Assembly (NCBI GenBank): GCA_028829895.1
Contig: JALGAQ010000009.1
Location: 2,790,001 to 2,854,000 of the forward strand
Source of the DNA: Sinotaia quadrata
Lineage: Eukaryota; Mollusca; Gastropoda; Architaenioglossa; Viviparidae
DNA length: 64,000 nucleotides
Direction: 5' to 3'
Below, piece after piece: positions 1 through 10,837 of this stretch. The stretch's first letter is position 1. The number at the start of each line of letters is the position of its first letter. Below the pieces are notes generated by a model. That model made no database searches. It had not been told where the DNA came from and saw nothing but the letters and a program-made list of their open reading frames with translations. A program made the translations under genes and the position numbers.

Positions 1-529
1 TGATTCAAGTGATTGATCGACTGGTCAAAACCACTGATTATCTTGTGAAAGCTAACGATGAGTGGACAAGAAATGACGAGCGAGCCTTTCACCTATGCAC
101 TGGTAGCGATCTTAGGAAATGGTTCAGCGAAAGACTGAGAGTTATGGAGAACGGCTCTCAATCCTGTAGCTACCATGCTTCGCGAATCGTCCGCCTCCTT
201 GGATTCGGTGTTTAGTAAAGGTGCCAGTCAGTTACGAAGGTTCTACCTTGGGTACTTACCATCTACTGCTGCTTTTATTAGAATTCTTTGTTCTATACCT
301 GACAGCGGTCTGAAGATGTATAAGCGATTTAGAAATTGGATTTTCAATAGAATAGATTTCGATTCTCATTGTATGAATCTACTAGTGTCGCCTTTTAAGG
401 GGTCGTAGATTGAATGAAGGTAAGTTGGTCAAGATGCGAGTTTGGGTAGCTATATTTAAATGATGCTTAAATAAACTGACATGAGCAGGCCACCCAGGGG
501 AATAAAAATGGTGACCGATTTGGGGGAGG
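1..529. other. Unassigned flank ending in a BEL-type polypurine tract
   Basis: No gene is recognised. The last ~50 bases (AAAAATGGTGACCGATTT followed by GGGGGAGG) match the segment that precedes the 3' LTR in the BEL-A copies at 15100-15129 and 45940-45964. The end of this stretch is therefore the 3' untranslated end and polypurine tract of an older BEL element. Short open frames in 9-408 show no family resemblance. Confidence 0.5.
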
Positions 530-960
530 TGTAGAATAATAATAATTCATTCCCTGTTTGACCTCCAAATGCCCCAAACCTCGTGGTTAACCCGAATATT
601 CCTTCCTTGTTTTATCGTTCCCTTTTTACTTATAATTTACGGTGGCTATTACAAATGATCTTTCTTGACCGATCGGTGTTAAGACCCGCCCTCTTCTAAC
701 GTAAATATTTTTATGTTATTCTTTGTATTGACAATTCATTTATAGTGTATCTGCTCGTTGTGGACTTTTCTTGTTGTGACAAGTGTTTTGTGCCTTTTTG
801 TGCGAACCTTCGAGGTAATGTATATACCTTGTATTATTGTTTATTATTTAGAATTGCATACATAGTTCCGATAGAATGTTTGTATTCTTGTTGGCGGGAC
901 TTACGCATCTCTCCAGGTTCATTGGAATTCTGAGTCACTTATCAACGGATAGGAGTTACA
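530..960 (+). repeat. 3' LTR of an old BEL element, diverged from family A
   Basis: It begins TGTAGAAT right after a polypurine tract and ends GGATAGGAGTTACA, the ending used by family A LTRs. The right half (from about 806) is closely alignable with the A LTRs at 1645, 9063 and 45965, including TTGTATTATTGTTTATTATT and the TCTCCAGGTTCATTG segment. The left half is strongly diverged. Its position after a polypurine tract makes it a 3' LTR rather than a 5' one. Confidence 0.75.
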
Positions 961-1644
961 CGGTAGCCAATCAAATATTTTCTCGTCGGTCATATGAATA
1001 AAATATTCGAAATGGACTAGTTTGCTTCGTGTCATTGCGTGGTTACTGCGGTCGAGACTCTGCTATAGGTACAGTTTAGCGTCGAAGCTCAAAGACCATC
1101 TCCGAATAGGGATATTAACCGTACTGAAATGCAAAGAGCGAGATTGCAGTTACTGAAAACGGTACAAGAGAGTTCTTTCGCAGAGGACTTGCAGAACTTG
1201 AAGTTATCTGGTCGAGTTAAGAGCTCTAGTCGATTATAAGCTCAGTCCTGACATCATTTCCTGCACCATAGGGAAGAATCACAGGAACGCTCCCTTCGGT
1301 ACTCTCTCATCCCTGGTGGCTATTTCTAAGCGCAATCTTTTCACCAATCTCGTCATATCGTCTGCTCGCTGCTTTAGCTCGATTTGATGCTTATGTAGCG
1401 AGGTATTTGAACGTTGGTTTCAGCCACCATACACAATTCTGTCAGCCTCATTTACCCAACCAGTTTGAAGTTCATGGGGCGAAATTCTGACAATTGCCTC
1501 CAGAACGGGCACGGCATCTAAATCACTTAACTGATTCATTCTCTCTTATCTACGGCAATTTTCATGCGAACCCACAGTTACGAGAGCGAGCTGCCATCTC
1601 CGTATATCCTCTTAGCAGCAGCTAGCAAGTTTCGTGTTGACGTG
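961..1644. other. No firm gene; weak BEL pol-like trace at about 1105-1240
   Basis: One plus-strand frame (about 1105-1240) contains LQLLKTVQESSFAEDLQNLK, which resembles the stretch just upstream of BEL integrases; I treat this as weak. A minus-strand frame through 1260-1540 is open for a while but has no family I recognise. The segment ends where BEL-A copy 1 begins. Confidence 0.3.
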
Positions 1645-2080
1645 TGTAGAAGAATCGAAGATTCATTCCCATCCGTGCCACGACAAGCCCCAACCCTGTG
1701 ATACCCCCTGCCCCGATTATTGCCATCCCCACCCTTGTTTTTATGTTGCGTTACACCACCATTTTTGTTCACTTTGACCTCTATTACGGGACAGTTATAT
1801 CGAGAGTGTTCGCTCCGAGGTAATCTGTTTCTATTGTACTTATTTTATGGACAATTGCTTATAGACATAACGGTTTGAACGTTGACATTTACCTCTTTGC
1901 GTTGGTATTTACCTACTAACGTGAACCTTTGAGGTAATGTAAATATCTTGTATTATTGTTTATTATTTAGAATCGCATAAATAGTTCTGATAGAATAATT
2001 GTATTCTTGTTGACCGGGACTTGCGCATATCTCCAGGTTTACTGAAATTCTGAGGCTCTTATCAACGGATAAGAGTTACA
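1645..2080 (+). repeat. 5' LTR of BEL-A1 (436 bp)
   Basis: It begins TGTAGAAGAATCGAAG and ends GGATAAGAGTTACA, with the same 436-bp length as the LTRs at 17218-17653 and 45965-46400. The sequence is more diverged from the other A LTRs than those are from each other. It is immediately followed by ATTCTCAAAG, seen after other A and B 5' LTRs. Confidence 0.9.
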
Positions 2081-2181
2081 ATTCTCAAAGTAGTTCGAAT
2101 CCACAAGCCACTACCAACGTCAATACTTGGATTGACGAATTCTGAGCTGCTCAGAAACTTGGTCGACATCCAAAACTTGGT
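2081..2181 (+). promoter_or_regulatory. Leader with candidate primer-binding site ATTCTCAAAG
   Basis: ATTCTCAAAG lies directly 3' of the LTR here, at 9493 (A2) and at 16059 (B1), the place where minus-strand DNA synthesis is primed. It does not start with TGG, so it is not complementary to a mature tRNA CCA end. Its position and conservation are seen; priming is inferred. Confidence 0.45.
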
Positions 2182-4947
2182 TTGGATAAGAAATTTGGCT
2201 CCGAACAACCTTCGAAGACGATGTCAACGCCCAACAATTCTGGATCCGAGGAACGCGAGATGTCTGAGAAGACCCGGCAAGTCCTCGTTTCTATTCCCTC
2301 TGGTTCTATGGCTAGCTCGTGTCATAAGTTAGACAAGAATAGTGACGTTAATTCTCCTGGTAGTCTTCGCGGCTTAAGTAATGACGGTAGCTCGAGTGAC
2401 AGCGATATCGAAGTACGTAAATACCGTCGAGAAGACCGCGTTATAGTTCCGAAGCGAGAACAAAGGCAGCCGATCTCGGAATCGTCCGAAGACGATCTAA
2501 GCGAGAAGGAGGATGAAGCTCTGGTCTGGCTGCAGCAGCTACGGCTGAAGAAGAAAAAGCGGCTCGCAAAAAAGGAAAACCCAAGAACGGTTGTAAACGA
2601 GTGTGATCAGTCAAACGTCAAGGTGAACGACAAGCTGCGACACGTACAACGGTACGTAATTCAGTCGCCTACGCCCCCCAAAAACGACTACGCACCCACC
2701 CAGTATAGAGGTGACCTGCCCAGATTAGATTTCCCAAGGTTTGATGGAAACCCATGGCACTACTGGAAGTTCAAGCAACAGTTTCAATGCATGATCGAGC
2801 AGAGAGTACCAGATAGCGCGCAACGGTTGATGTACTTGGTTAATCAGTGCACGGGACGGGCTCGGGAAGCCATATCCGAATGTTTCGGTGGTGATCCGGA
2901 CGGCGACTACAAGATGGCGAAAGACATTCTCTGGGACGCCTATGGCAGGGACCATATGGTCACTACCGCCATAATAGACGACCTATTTAGAGGACTGAAG
3001 AAATCACACACCGACGCAGACACACTGAGTGAGTTGGCCATGCGAATGCGCAATTGCCAACTGGCGCTACGACAGAGTAGACGAGAGCGAGAGCTGGATA
3101 TAGCTGCTAACCTAGAACGCATTGTGTGCACACTACCCGATGATTCTAGGCGCAAGTGGGCGCGATTGGCAGCAAAAAAGGCAGACGCCAACGACGAAGT
3201 GAGTTTCTCGGATCTCTGCGCTTTCGTCAAGCAAGAGGCACGTGTACGGCGCGGAACGTTTGGTAGATTCATGGAATCCTCAAAGGCAACCGATAGACGG
3301 GACCCTGTTCAGACAAACATAAGACGTTTCGATACTAGGCCCAACAGAGCAGATGTGGAAGGAAGGCAGTTCTCGACAAGTGGGGGCACAGAGAGTATAG
3401 AGTGTTCGATGTGTTACAAACCTCATAGGTTAGAAAGCTGCGAAATATTTTCCCGATTACCCGTGCATCAGCGCTGGAAGGTTGTCCGCCGAAACAGTCT
3501 GTGCTTTATGTGTCTTAGGGACGGTCATCGGAGCGAGAGCTGCACGAGCAAAAGGGTCTGCGGCAAAGGCGGGTGCGAGAAGCAACATCACCACACTCTG
3601 CATTGGGAGACGACACCGAACCCCACCGATGCGAAGACAAACATATGCGGAGCGACGAACAGCCCAGCAGGTGGTTGTTTAGGAGTCATACCGTTGCGGA
3701 TACACGGCCCGAAGAAGTCACAAGTTGCGTATGCTCTCCTGGACAACGGGTCAGACATCACGCTTATAGAGGAAGACTTTGCTAGACAACTAGGTCTCGT
3801 AGGGTCCACCACTACGCTTAGCATCACCTCCGTTCACGGTTCTTCTAGCATACGGTCGAAGAAGTTCGCCATGAAAGTCGCTGCTATGGATGGTTCCGAT
3901 CATCTCGAGATCGATAATGCGTTCAGCGTACCTATGCTACCGATAGGTTCCGTAACCACGCCAGTTAGGGAGCACGCTAGCAACTGGAAACACCTAGCGG
4001 GGATTACCTTCGATCAAGCTTCGGACCACAAAATACGAATGTTAATCGGGACAGACGTGCCCGATGTCCAAATCCCCTTGGAATGCAAGACCGGCAAATC
4101 GAAGGAGCCATTCGCTATCCGTTCCCGACTAGGTTGGATCATGCTGGGCCCAGTGCGTCAAACTGGGGATAGTCATGGGAGAGTAAACGTCATTCAAGGT
4201 GAAGCCTGCGTTTACGATCAACTCAAGACCCTGTACGACACCGAATTCCAAGACACTGAGGGCAAGGAGCGAGAGTGTTCTGTAAAAGACAAGTTAGCAG
4301 TAGAACTGGTCTCAGAGTCGATCACGTTGAAAGAGGGACACTACGAACTAGCGCTGCCGTGGCGCACGAAACCGGCAGGACTACCTGACAACCGTCCATC
4401 CGCATATAGTAGGCTCAGGACCCTGCGACGCCGATTCCTCAGAGAAGAAGAATATTTCCGGATGTACTGTGAAAGCATGCGGAATAATATCGAAAAGGGA
4501 TATGCCGTTCCGGTGCCCAGAGAGCAACTGCAACTCGAATACTCAACACGATGGTATCTGCCCCATCACGGAGTGACGAACCCCAAGAAACCAAATAAAG
4601 TCAGGGTGGTACTGGACTGTGCAGCTAAATATAATGGTGTTTCTCTGAATAACTGCCTGTACCAAGGACCTGATACGACCGCCAGTCTGGTAGGTTTGCT
4701 TCTTCGCTTCCGAATAGGTACCATAGCCGTTGCCGCAGATATCGAAGAGATGTTCATGCAAGTACGGGTGCCCATCGACGACCGCGGAGCGTTAAGGTTC
4801 CTGTGGTGGGAAGGGGACGACCTGCAAAACGAACCGAAAGAATTCCAAATGCTGGCGCATCCTTTCGGCGCGACATCATCCCCCTTCTGCGCGAACTACG
4901 CACTTAGGCAGACTCTGCAAGACTGGGGGGGGCGACTCCATACCTGA
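2182..4947 (+). pseudogene. BEL-A1 Gag-protease-RT (first part of polyprotein)
   Basis: This open frame of 921 codons starts at an ATG at 2182 or 2221; the second aligns with the A2 start region. It has an acidic, charged N-terminus, then a DUF1759-like gag core from about residue 174 (RLDFPRFDGNPWHYWKF). Two zinc knuckles follow near residues 408 (C-x2-C-x3-H-x4-C) and 440 (CFMCLRDGHRSESC). An aspartic protease has LLDNGSDITLIEEDFA near residue 516. The RT fingers and palm include VAADIEEMFMQVRV near 850, which supplies the first catalytic Asp. The frame ends just before the FYVDD box because the G run at 4925-4932 has 8 Gs, where copy A3 has 7 and stays in frame. It normally supplies particle protein, maturation and reverse transcription; this copy cannot make a full Pol without a frame correction. 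Confidence 0.93.
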
Positions 4948-5739
4948 AGTGAGGACGCAGTGGCGCAGAACTTCTACGTAGACGATTGCCTGGCATCCTT
5001 CGAAGATGTGCGTTTAGCCTCCCAGTTCGCAACACAGCTAACCGCCACATTGGAAAAGGGAGGGTTCAAACTTCGAAAATGGATGGCTAGTCACCCCGAG
5101 GCCCTCACGGGAATCGCGATCGAGGACAGAGTACCTTCACCGGTGAGACCAATAGACTCGGACGTGTGCGGGCTAGAACGCACGCTGGGATTAGAATGGG
5201 ATTCTAAGTGTGACTGTTTCCAGTTCAAGCTCCTGTTTCCGGAATCTGCCAACACCAACAGAGGCATACTGTCGACCGTGTCTACCCTCTTTGACCCGCT
5301 AGGACTAGTTGCGCCCTTACTGTTACCAGCCAAGGCATTCCTACAAAAACTATGCAAGCAACGTTTAGAATGGGACGTAGCGATTAGTCAAGACGAACTT
5401 AAGGAGTGGAGGCTATGGTTATCCACTATGAAAGACTTAGGCACCCTTCGGATACCTAGGTGTCTAGGACGGGAAACCGGAGAAGCTGAGAAGACACAGC
5501 TGCACGTGTTCTGCGACGCGTCCGAGATTGGTTACGGGACGGCGCTATACGTCAGATACGAAAAGATGGATCGAATTCACTGTTCCCTGGTAATAGCGAA
5601 ATCGAGAGTAGCTCCCTTGAAGATCGTGACAATCCCTAGACTGGAGCTCAACGCGGCCAGGTTAGCCGTTCAGGTGGCCAATTTCGTACGTGAGGAGATG
5701 GAAACCACGATCCACGAAACGTTCTACTGGACCGATTAA
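4948..5739 (+). pseudogene. BEL-A1 RT palm/thumb and RNase H start
   Basis: This continues the Pol frame after the G-run shift. The catalytic box [10 protein letters not shown] is at about 4969-4998. The thumb region includes STLFDPLGLVAPLLLPAK. The RNase H region has LHVFCDASEIGYGTALYVR (first catalytic Asp) and the conserved IPRLELNAARLAVQVA. The frame stops at TAA 5737-5739, where A3 has TCA (Ser), so this is a point nonsense mutation. The next RNase H residues continue unbroken in the same frame after the stop. Confidence 0.9.
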
Positions 5740-7302
5740 ACGATAGTGTTGTATTACATCGAGAACACCAACGCGCGCTATAGCACCTTCGTGGCCAATC
5801 GCCTGGCCACCATTCACGAGCTGTCCAGACCTGATCAGTGGCTACACGTAAGATCGGAACAGAACCCTGCCGACTTAGCCTCTAGTGGGACGACCTCGCT
5901 TGAAGCTATGTCAGAATGGTTATGAGGTCCTGAGTTTCTGTTGCAAGACGTTGGGGACTGGCCCGCACTAGAACGCAGCAAAATGCTGGTAGGAGAGCCA
6001 GAATGGAAGACGAGGACCGCAGCGGTCAACGCTATAAGGAGCAGAACGGGTGTCGCACGTATCGCCGAGCATTACTCCGAATGGACAAAAGCGTTGAAGG
6101 CACTGGTATGGTACGCGCAATTCAAAACCTTTCTCAGAATGTCTGTATCCAAGGACCCAGACATGCGCATAAAGTTAGGTCTACCCGAGCTGAGCGAACT
6201 GAGAAGCGCCGAGATAGACCTCATATGGGAGGTACAGTCGCAGGAGTACGCGGAAGAAACATCCGTTCTCGCCTCAGGGGCAAGCATCGAAAACAAACGA
6301 GCACTTAAGAAGCTCAAGGGTCTGAGCCCAGTACTGATGGATGGCGTTCTGCGCGTCGGCGGTAGGTTGCAGTACGCCGACTACCCACTATCTCGGATCC
6401 ATCCGATAATCCTGCCGAAGGCACACCACGTGACCGAACTGATTATTCAGCACTATCACCTCATGGAAGGGCACTCCGGATGTGCGCAAGTGTTGGCAGC
6501 TATACGCAAACGCTACTGGATCGTCCAAGGCTATGCAGCCGTCAAACGGGTCATCGGATCCTGCTTCGTATGCCGTAGGCTACAGGCGTCGCCGTCCGAG
6601 GAAGTCATGGCACCGATACCGGCAGTTAGGGCTCAGAAGGGCTGGCATCCTTTCAAACTGGTAGGCGTGGACTATTTCGGACCGATGTTAGTGAAACTCG
6701 GTAGGTGTCTTGAGAAGAGATATGGTTGTCAATTCACTTGTCTTCAAACCCGCGCGCTTCATCTGGAAGTGGTCCAATCCCTGACCACGGACTCGTTCAT
6801 CATGGCGTTAACCCGATTCATCGCGCGACGGGGCACCCCCGACGAGATATTCAGCGACAACGGGAGCAACTTCATTGGTGCAGAAGCCGAGCTAAAGTCA
6901 GCCCTAGGGGAGTTCTCGCAGAAAAGGATCAATGACCACCTACTGACCTACCCAGTGCAGTGGCACTTTAATCACCCGCTTGCGAGCCATCGAGGTGGGA
7001 TATGGGAACGAGTGATCCGATCAGTTAAGTTAGTCATTAACTCGCTATCACGAGAGCAAACGATGAGCGACGAATTACTAATGACGGTGATTGCAGAAGC
7101 AGAACGTATCCTGAACAACAGACCGTTGGTTCCAGTGAAGTCGGACGTTAAGGATCTGATGGCGCTATCACCCAATGATCTGTTATTACTTCGCGTGAAC
7201 GCGACGTCCATTGTAACCGCCTACCATGACCGCACGTTACGCGAAGCGGTGGCACCAAGCAAACTATCTGACGGAGCTATTCTGACGCAGGTGGATAGAT
7301 GA
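5740..7302 (+). pseudogene. BEL-A1 RNase H end and integrase
   Basis: After the stop at 5739 the RNase H tail ([20 protein letters not shown]) continues in frame to a TGA at 5923-5925, where A3 reads AGA. Next come the linker and an integrase with an H-x4-H / C-x2-C zinc site (HYHLMEGH ... CFVCRRLQ). The catalytic core has the first Asp in VGVDYFGPM, the second in FSDNGSNF, and the Glu in HRGGIWERVIRS; all three are intact in this copy. A one-base insertion near 7212 moves the frame, and the shifted frame ends at 7302. Integrase inserts the cDNA in the nucleus with 5-bp target duplications, as seen for related insertions in this window. Confidence 0.9.
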
Positions 7303-7540
7303 GTACCTGCCCACGCTGATAGCGAGACAGAAGTGGGTGATGCAGAAAAGGAACCTCCGACCGGGCGACGTGGTACTGCTGATCAACGAACAAATGCCGC
7401 GCGACAAATGGCCGCTGGGTGTAGTGGATACCTGCGAGGTATCGAACGACGGGGCGGTTAGGAGGGTGGTAGTCAGAACCAGGGATGGCTGTCTGCGGCG
7501 GGACATAAGGAAGATATGTCTGATAGAAGGTTGCGAGTAG
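7303..7540 (+). pseudogene. BEL-A1 integrase C-terminal region
   Basis: This is the original Pol frame after the shift near 7212. It encodes the C-terminal domain common in BEL integrases (LRPGDVVLLINEQMPRDKWP), followed by VVVRTRDGCLRRDIRKICL, and ends at TAG 7538-7540. The same terminus (IEGCE) is seen in A2, A3 and A4, so this is the true Pol end. Only 26 bases of 3' untranslated sequence remain before the gap. Confidence 0.88.
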
Positions 7541-7566
7541 GTGGGTTGTAGTCGCTCGAATCTAAG

Positions 7567-7666
7567 NNNNNNNNNNNNNNNNNNNNNNNNNNNNNNNNNN
7601 NNNNNNNNNNNNNNNNNNNNNNNNNNNNNNNNNNNNNNNNNNNNNNNNNNNNNNNNNNNNNNNNNN
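7567..7666. other. Assembly gap (100 N)
   Basis: Exactly 100 N, the usual placeholder for a gap of unknown size. The left side is BEL-A1 3' untranslated sequence; the right side is an unrelated reverse LINE fragment. The missing part should contain at least the A1 3' LTR. Confidence 0.98.
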
Positions 7667-8617
7667 GGCTTCGGAAACTCCTTCATGAAGCCATGTCTCA
7701 GTAACTCCGAAGAAATTAGGCTTTTGCTGATTAAACCACTCCTCTAGTTCATCCATCTTCGGCAGGATGCTCCTGGCGTTGGTCATCCCTATCACTGAGG
7801 GGTGGAGTCCGTGGCTGATGAGGATATCACAAAGGGACGCTGCTTTCGGATATCGCGCTTCACTACCCGAAAATTTATCACGAGCAGGTCGACTTCGCCG
7901 TTCGTAGTTCTCCGTTTCATTTCGTTCACCGCATTTCGCTGCCTTAAACGATCCTCAAAAGTCAAGTCGGGTTTCATAGAGACTACTTGCCCCTTTACCC
8001 TGAAACCTTTCCCCAGTAAGTACTTGGCAGTATTGGCTGAGTCAAGAACAACCTTAATGGGGGGGCTTCACAGGATCCACTTGACCCACGCGGAAAATTT
8101 GTTCAACCGTGATGGACCTAGTTTCGTCGCTTAGAGTACGTACAATTGAAGTGACATCACAATGGTCATGTTCCAGTCGACTTAGAAGAGTGCCGTCGGC
8201 CTTCTCGGGAATACCATGCAAGATGATGCTTTGGTCCCTAGTCAGTGAGTCCTTCGAATCGGTTTTGGGAGAAGAGATGACGGTGGGTTTCCCGGATTTA
8301 GTATCGACGGGTATCCATTTCCCGGCCTCCGGCTCCAGATCTTTAGGGGTTTCTGAAGTCGTGGCCGAGTTATCGCCGATGAGTTTGTGGTGGATATAGC
8401 ACCTTAACACTGAGCACAGAGCACCACGCAACAGAGAGAACAAGGTGGCGTCCGAACGAAGTGAACTGACATGGTACATATAGGTACATGTACATGGTAC
8501 AATATAGGAAGGGGAAGAGTTACAACAGTTAACAAACGGTAATAATACGGGTGCTGTCACGTCCTTGTGTATGTCGACTTCCTCTCTGGACATAATGTCC
8601 TGCTGACTAGCTACCAT
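7667..8617 (-). pseudogene. CR1-like LINE: ORF1 C-terminal part and start of endonuclease
   Basis: Read on the minus strand, 8617-8058 encodes an ORF1-like stretch ending ITVEQIFRVGQVDPVKP. After a frame change it continues as KVVLDSANTAKYLLGKGFRV, then MKPDLTFEDRLRQRN, the order seen in CR1-clade ORF1 proteins. The break falls at a run of Gs near 8058-8064 on the plus strand. At 7795-7670 the next ORF starts with NARSILPKMDELEEWFNQQK followed by FFGVTETWLHEG. This is the N-terminus of an apurinic-type endonuclease, including the catalytic Glu in TETW. The rest of the endonuclease and RT would lie in the gap. A related copy in the plus orientation is at 38640. Confidence 0.8.
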
Positions 8618-8851
8618 CTGAAAGGGGAGAAAAAGGAAAGAGTGAATAACACAGAGTTGGAGGGTATTAATAGTTTGCCGTAATATGGAAAACTAGTTAA
8701 AACGCGCGCTTGTTTTGAACATTCATTAGATCAATGTGGTGAAATCTGTTCAGAACAGTGCTCATCCTTCAACGAATGATTATCGGTATTTTTGAGAACA
8801 TTATACACTCATATAAAACTGAACCTTTGATCAGTGACTAATCTCGAATTC
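8618..8851. other. No gene seen
   Basis: AT-rich sequence with stops in all frames. It may include the 5' untranslated part of the reverse CR1-like element to the left. Nothing more can be supported. Confidence 0.4.
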
Positions 8852-9062
8852 GGCTAATCAATTCCATCAGTAATTTATTTTTGGTAACCAAACGCAGTTT
8901 ACGTTCAGATTACATTAGGTTTGGTGTAAAGAAATTTCCCTGTGCATGCCTCAACTCCCGATCCTGCTACCCACTATCCCCCATGTTGACCTGACCTTTT
9001 TTATTTACTTTTCTACCGCTATGTTTGACTGCACTTTCGTATTGGTCGTTTAGCTGAGCAAG
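8852..9062 (+). repeat. Duplicated flank plus start of a B-type LTR, interrupted by A2
   Basis: Positions 8852-9062 match about 15565-15785 with scattered differences. The first ~73 bases are unique flank; from 8925 (TGTAAAGAAATTTCCCTGTG) they are the first ~138 bases of a B-type LTR. The A2 5' LTR begins at 9063, interrupting this B LTR. The same flank and a whole B LTR reappear directly after A2. Confidence 0.85.
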
Positions 9063-9492
9063 TGAAGAAGAATCCAAGATTCATTCCCGTCCGTACCATG
9101 ACAAGCCCCAACCCTGTGATACCCCCGCCCTGATTGTTGCTATCCCCACCTTTGTTTTTATGGTGGGCTACCATCTTTATTCACTTTGACTTTTATCGCG
9201 GGAAAGTTACATCAAGAGCGTTCTCTCCGAGGTAACCTGTTTCTATTTTACTTATTTTGTGGACAAATTGCTTATAGACAATAACGGTTTAAGTGTTGAC
9301 ATTTACTTCTTTGCGTTGGTGTTACCTACTAACGTGCACCTTTGAGGTAATGTACATACCTTGTATTATTGTTTATTATTTAGAATCGCATAAATAGTGC
9401 CGATAGAATATTTGTATTCTTGTTGGACGGGACTAGCGCATCTCTCCAGGTTCTCTGCAACTCTGAGGCTCCTCCAACGGATAGGAGATACA
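9063..9492 (+). repeat. 5' LTR of BEL-A2
   Basis: It starts TGAAGAAGAATCC (other copies TGTAGAAGAATCC) and ends GGATAGGAGATACA. It is slightly shorter than 436 bp because of small deletions. ATTCTCAAAG follows. Confidence 0.88.
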
Positions 9493-9607
9493 ATTCTCAA
9501 AGGAGTTAGAATCCACAAGCCACTACCGACGTCAATACTTGGATTGACGAATTCTGAGCTGCTCAGAAACTTGGTCGACATCCAAAACTTGGTTTGGATA
9601 AGAAAAT

Positions 9608-10837
9608 TTGGCTTCCGAACAACCCTCGAAGACGATGTCAACGCCCAACAAATCTGGATCCGAGGAACGCGAGACGTCCGAGAAGACCCGGCAAGTCCTC
9701 GTTTCTATCCCCTCTGGTTTTATGGCTAGTTCATGTCATAAGTTAGGTGAAGATAGTAACGTTATGACCCCAGGTAGTCTCGACGTTTCAAGTAACGACG
9801 GTGCCTCAAGTGATAGCTATGTTAGTGAACGCAATCGAAAGGACCGAGCAAAAGCCCCCAAGCAAAATAGAAGACAGCCTGCTGCAGAGTCGTCCGATGA
9901 TGAGCCGAGCGACGAGGAAGACAAACTCTTAGCCCGATTGCAGCAGCTGCGTCTAAAGAAGAAAAGGCATCAAGAGAGAAGAAAAACTGAGTCCCATGCA
10001 CGCAAGCTCTATAGAGAGACCGCCTCGCCCGAAGTTAAGGTGAACGACAAGTTGCAACACGTACAACGGTACGTGATCCACTCGCCTACACCTCCCCAAA
10101 ACGACTATGCCTCCATCCCGAACAGATTCGATGGAAACCCGCGGCATTACTGGAAGTTTATGCAGCAGTTTCAATGCTTGATCGAACAGAGAGTGCCCGA
10201 TAGTTCACAGAGGTTGATGCACCTAATTAACCAGTGCACAGGACAGGCGCGTGAAGCCATATCCGAATGCTTCGGTGGGGATCCGGACAGTGATTACGCG
10301 ATGGCCAAGGACATTCTGTGGGACACCTATGGCAGGGACCATATGGTTACCACCGCCATTATAGATGATCTATTTAGTGGTCTGAAAAGGGTGCACAACG
10401 ATGCTGAGTCGCTCAGCGGGTTGGCCATCAGGATGCGTAACTGCCAGCTGGCTCTACGACATAGTAGACGGGAGGTGGAACTGGACACAGTCGCTAACCT
10501 AGAACGCATTGTTCGCACCCTGCCCGACGACTGTAGGCGTAGTTGGGCGAAACTAGCCGCCAAGAAGGCGGAAGCGAACGAAGATGTGACATTCACCGAC
10601 CTGTGCGCATTCGTCAAAAAAGAAGCACGTGTGCGGCGCGGGGCCTTCGGGAAATTCGTGGAAGCCCCGAGAGTCACGGAAAGAAGAGACACCGCGCCAG
10701 GGAGTGCTAGACGGTCTGACACTAGACCCCTTAGGGCAGGACCAGAAGGAAGACATTTCGCCACGCGAGGTGACACGGAAAACATCGAATGCCCGTTGTG
10801 CAGCCTAAAACATGGGTTGAAACACTGCGACGCGTAA
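9608..10837 (+). pseudogene. BEL-A2 Gag
   Basis: This 409-codon frame covers a charged N-terminus, a basic coiled stretch (LQQLRLKKKRHQERR), the DUF1759-like core (RFDGNPRHYWKFMQQFQ; AKDILWDTYGRDHMV) and the first zinc knuckle (CPLCSLKHGLKHC). It ends at TAA 10835-10837, where A3 has TAC, so the stop is a point mutation rather than the natural end of Gag. A short in-frame deletion before RFDGNP removes residues present in A1. Confidence 0.9.

Larger units (their letters stand above)
1645..7566 (+). mobile_element. BEL/Pao LTR retrotransposon, family A copy 1 (A1), 3' LTR lost in gap
   Basis: The order is 5' LTR (1645-2080), leader, gag, zinc knuckles, aspartic protease, reverse transcriptase, RNase H and integrase. 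The pol stop codon is at 7540, and the element is then cut by the N gap at 7567. Domain order PR-RT-RH-INT and the family-typical gag (DUF1759-like) and protease (DUF1758-like) regions identify BEL/Pao. It is defective: a G-run frameshift at 4925-4932, stops at 5737-5739 and 5923-5925, and a frameshift near 7212. Much of each domain is otherwise well kept, so the decay looks recent. Confidence 0.93.

Noticed and set aside
2093..2102. GTTCGAATCC in the A1 leader looks like a tRNA T-arm
   Set aside because: No cloverleaf can be built around it, the orientation is wrong for a primer site, and A2 has a changed base (GTTAGAATCC).
3736..3775. Protease motif DNGS instead of D-S/T-G as a possible novelty
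   Set aside because: All A copies and B3 share it, and DNGS-type active sites are known to me among BEL proteases, so it looks like a family trait.
4921..4985. Programmed ribosomal frameshift at the Pol G run
   Set aside because: A3 reads through in frame with 7 Gs, so no frameshift is needed; 8 and 6 Gs are more simply mutations or read errors.
7802..8399. Plus-strand frames over the reverse CR1-like fragment
   Set aside because: The minus strand carries clear ORF1 and endonuclease motifs; the plus frames are antisense shadows.
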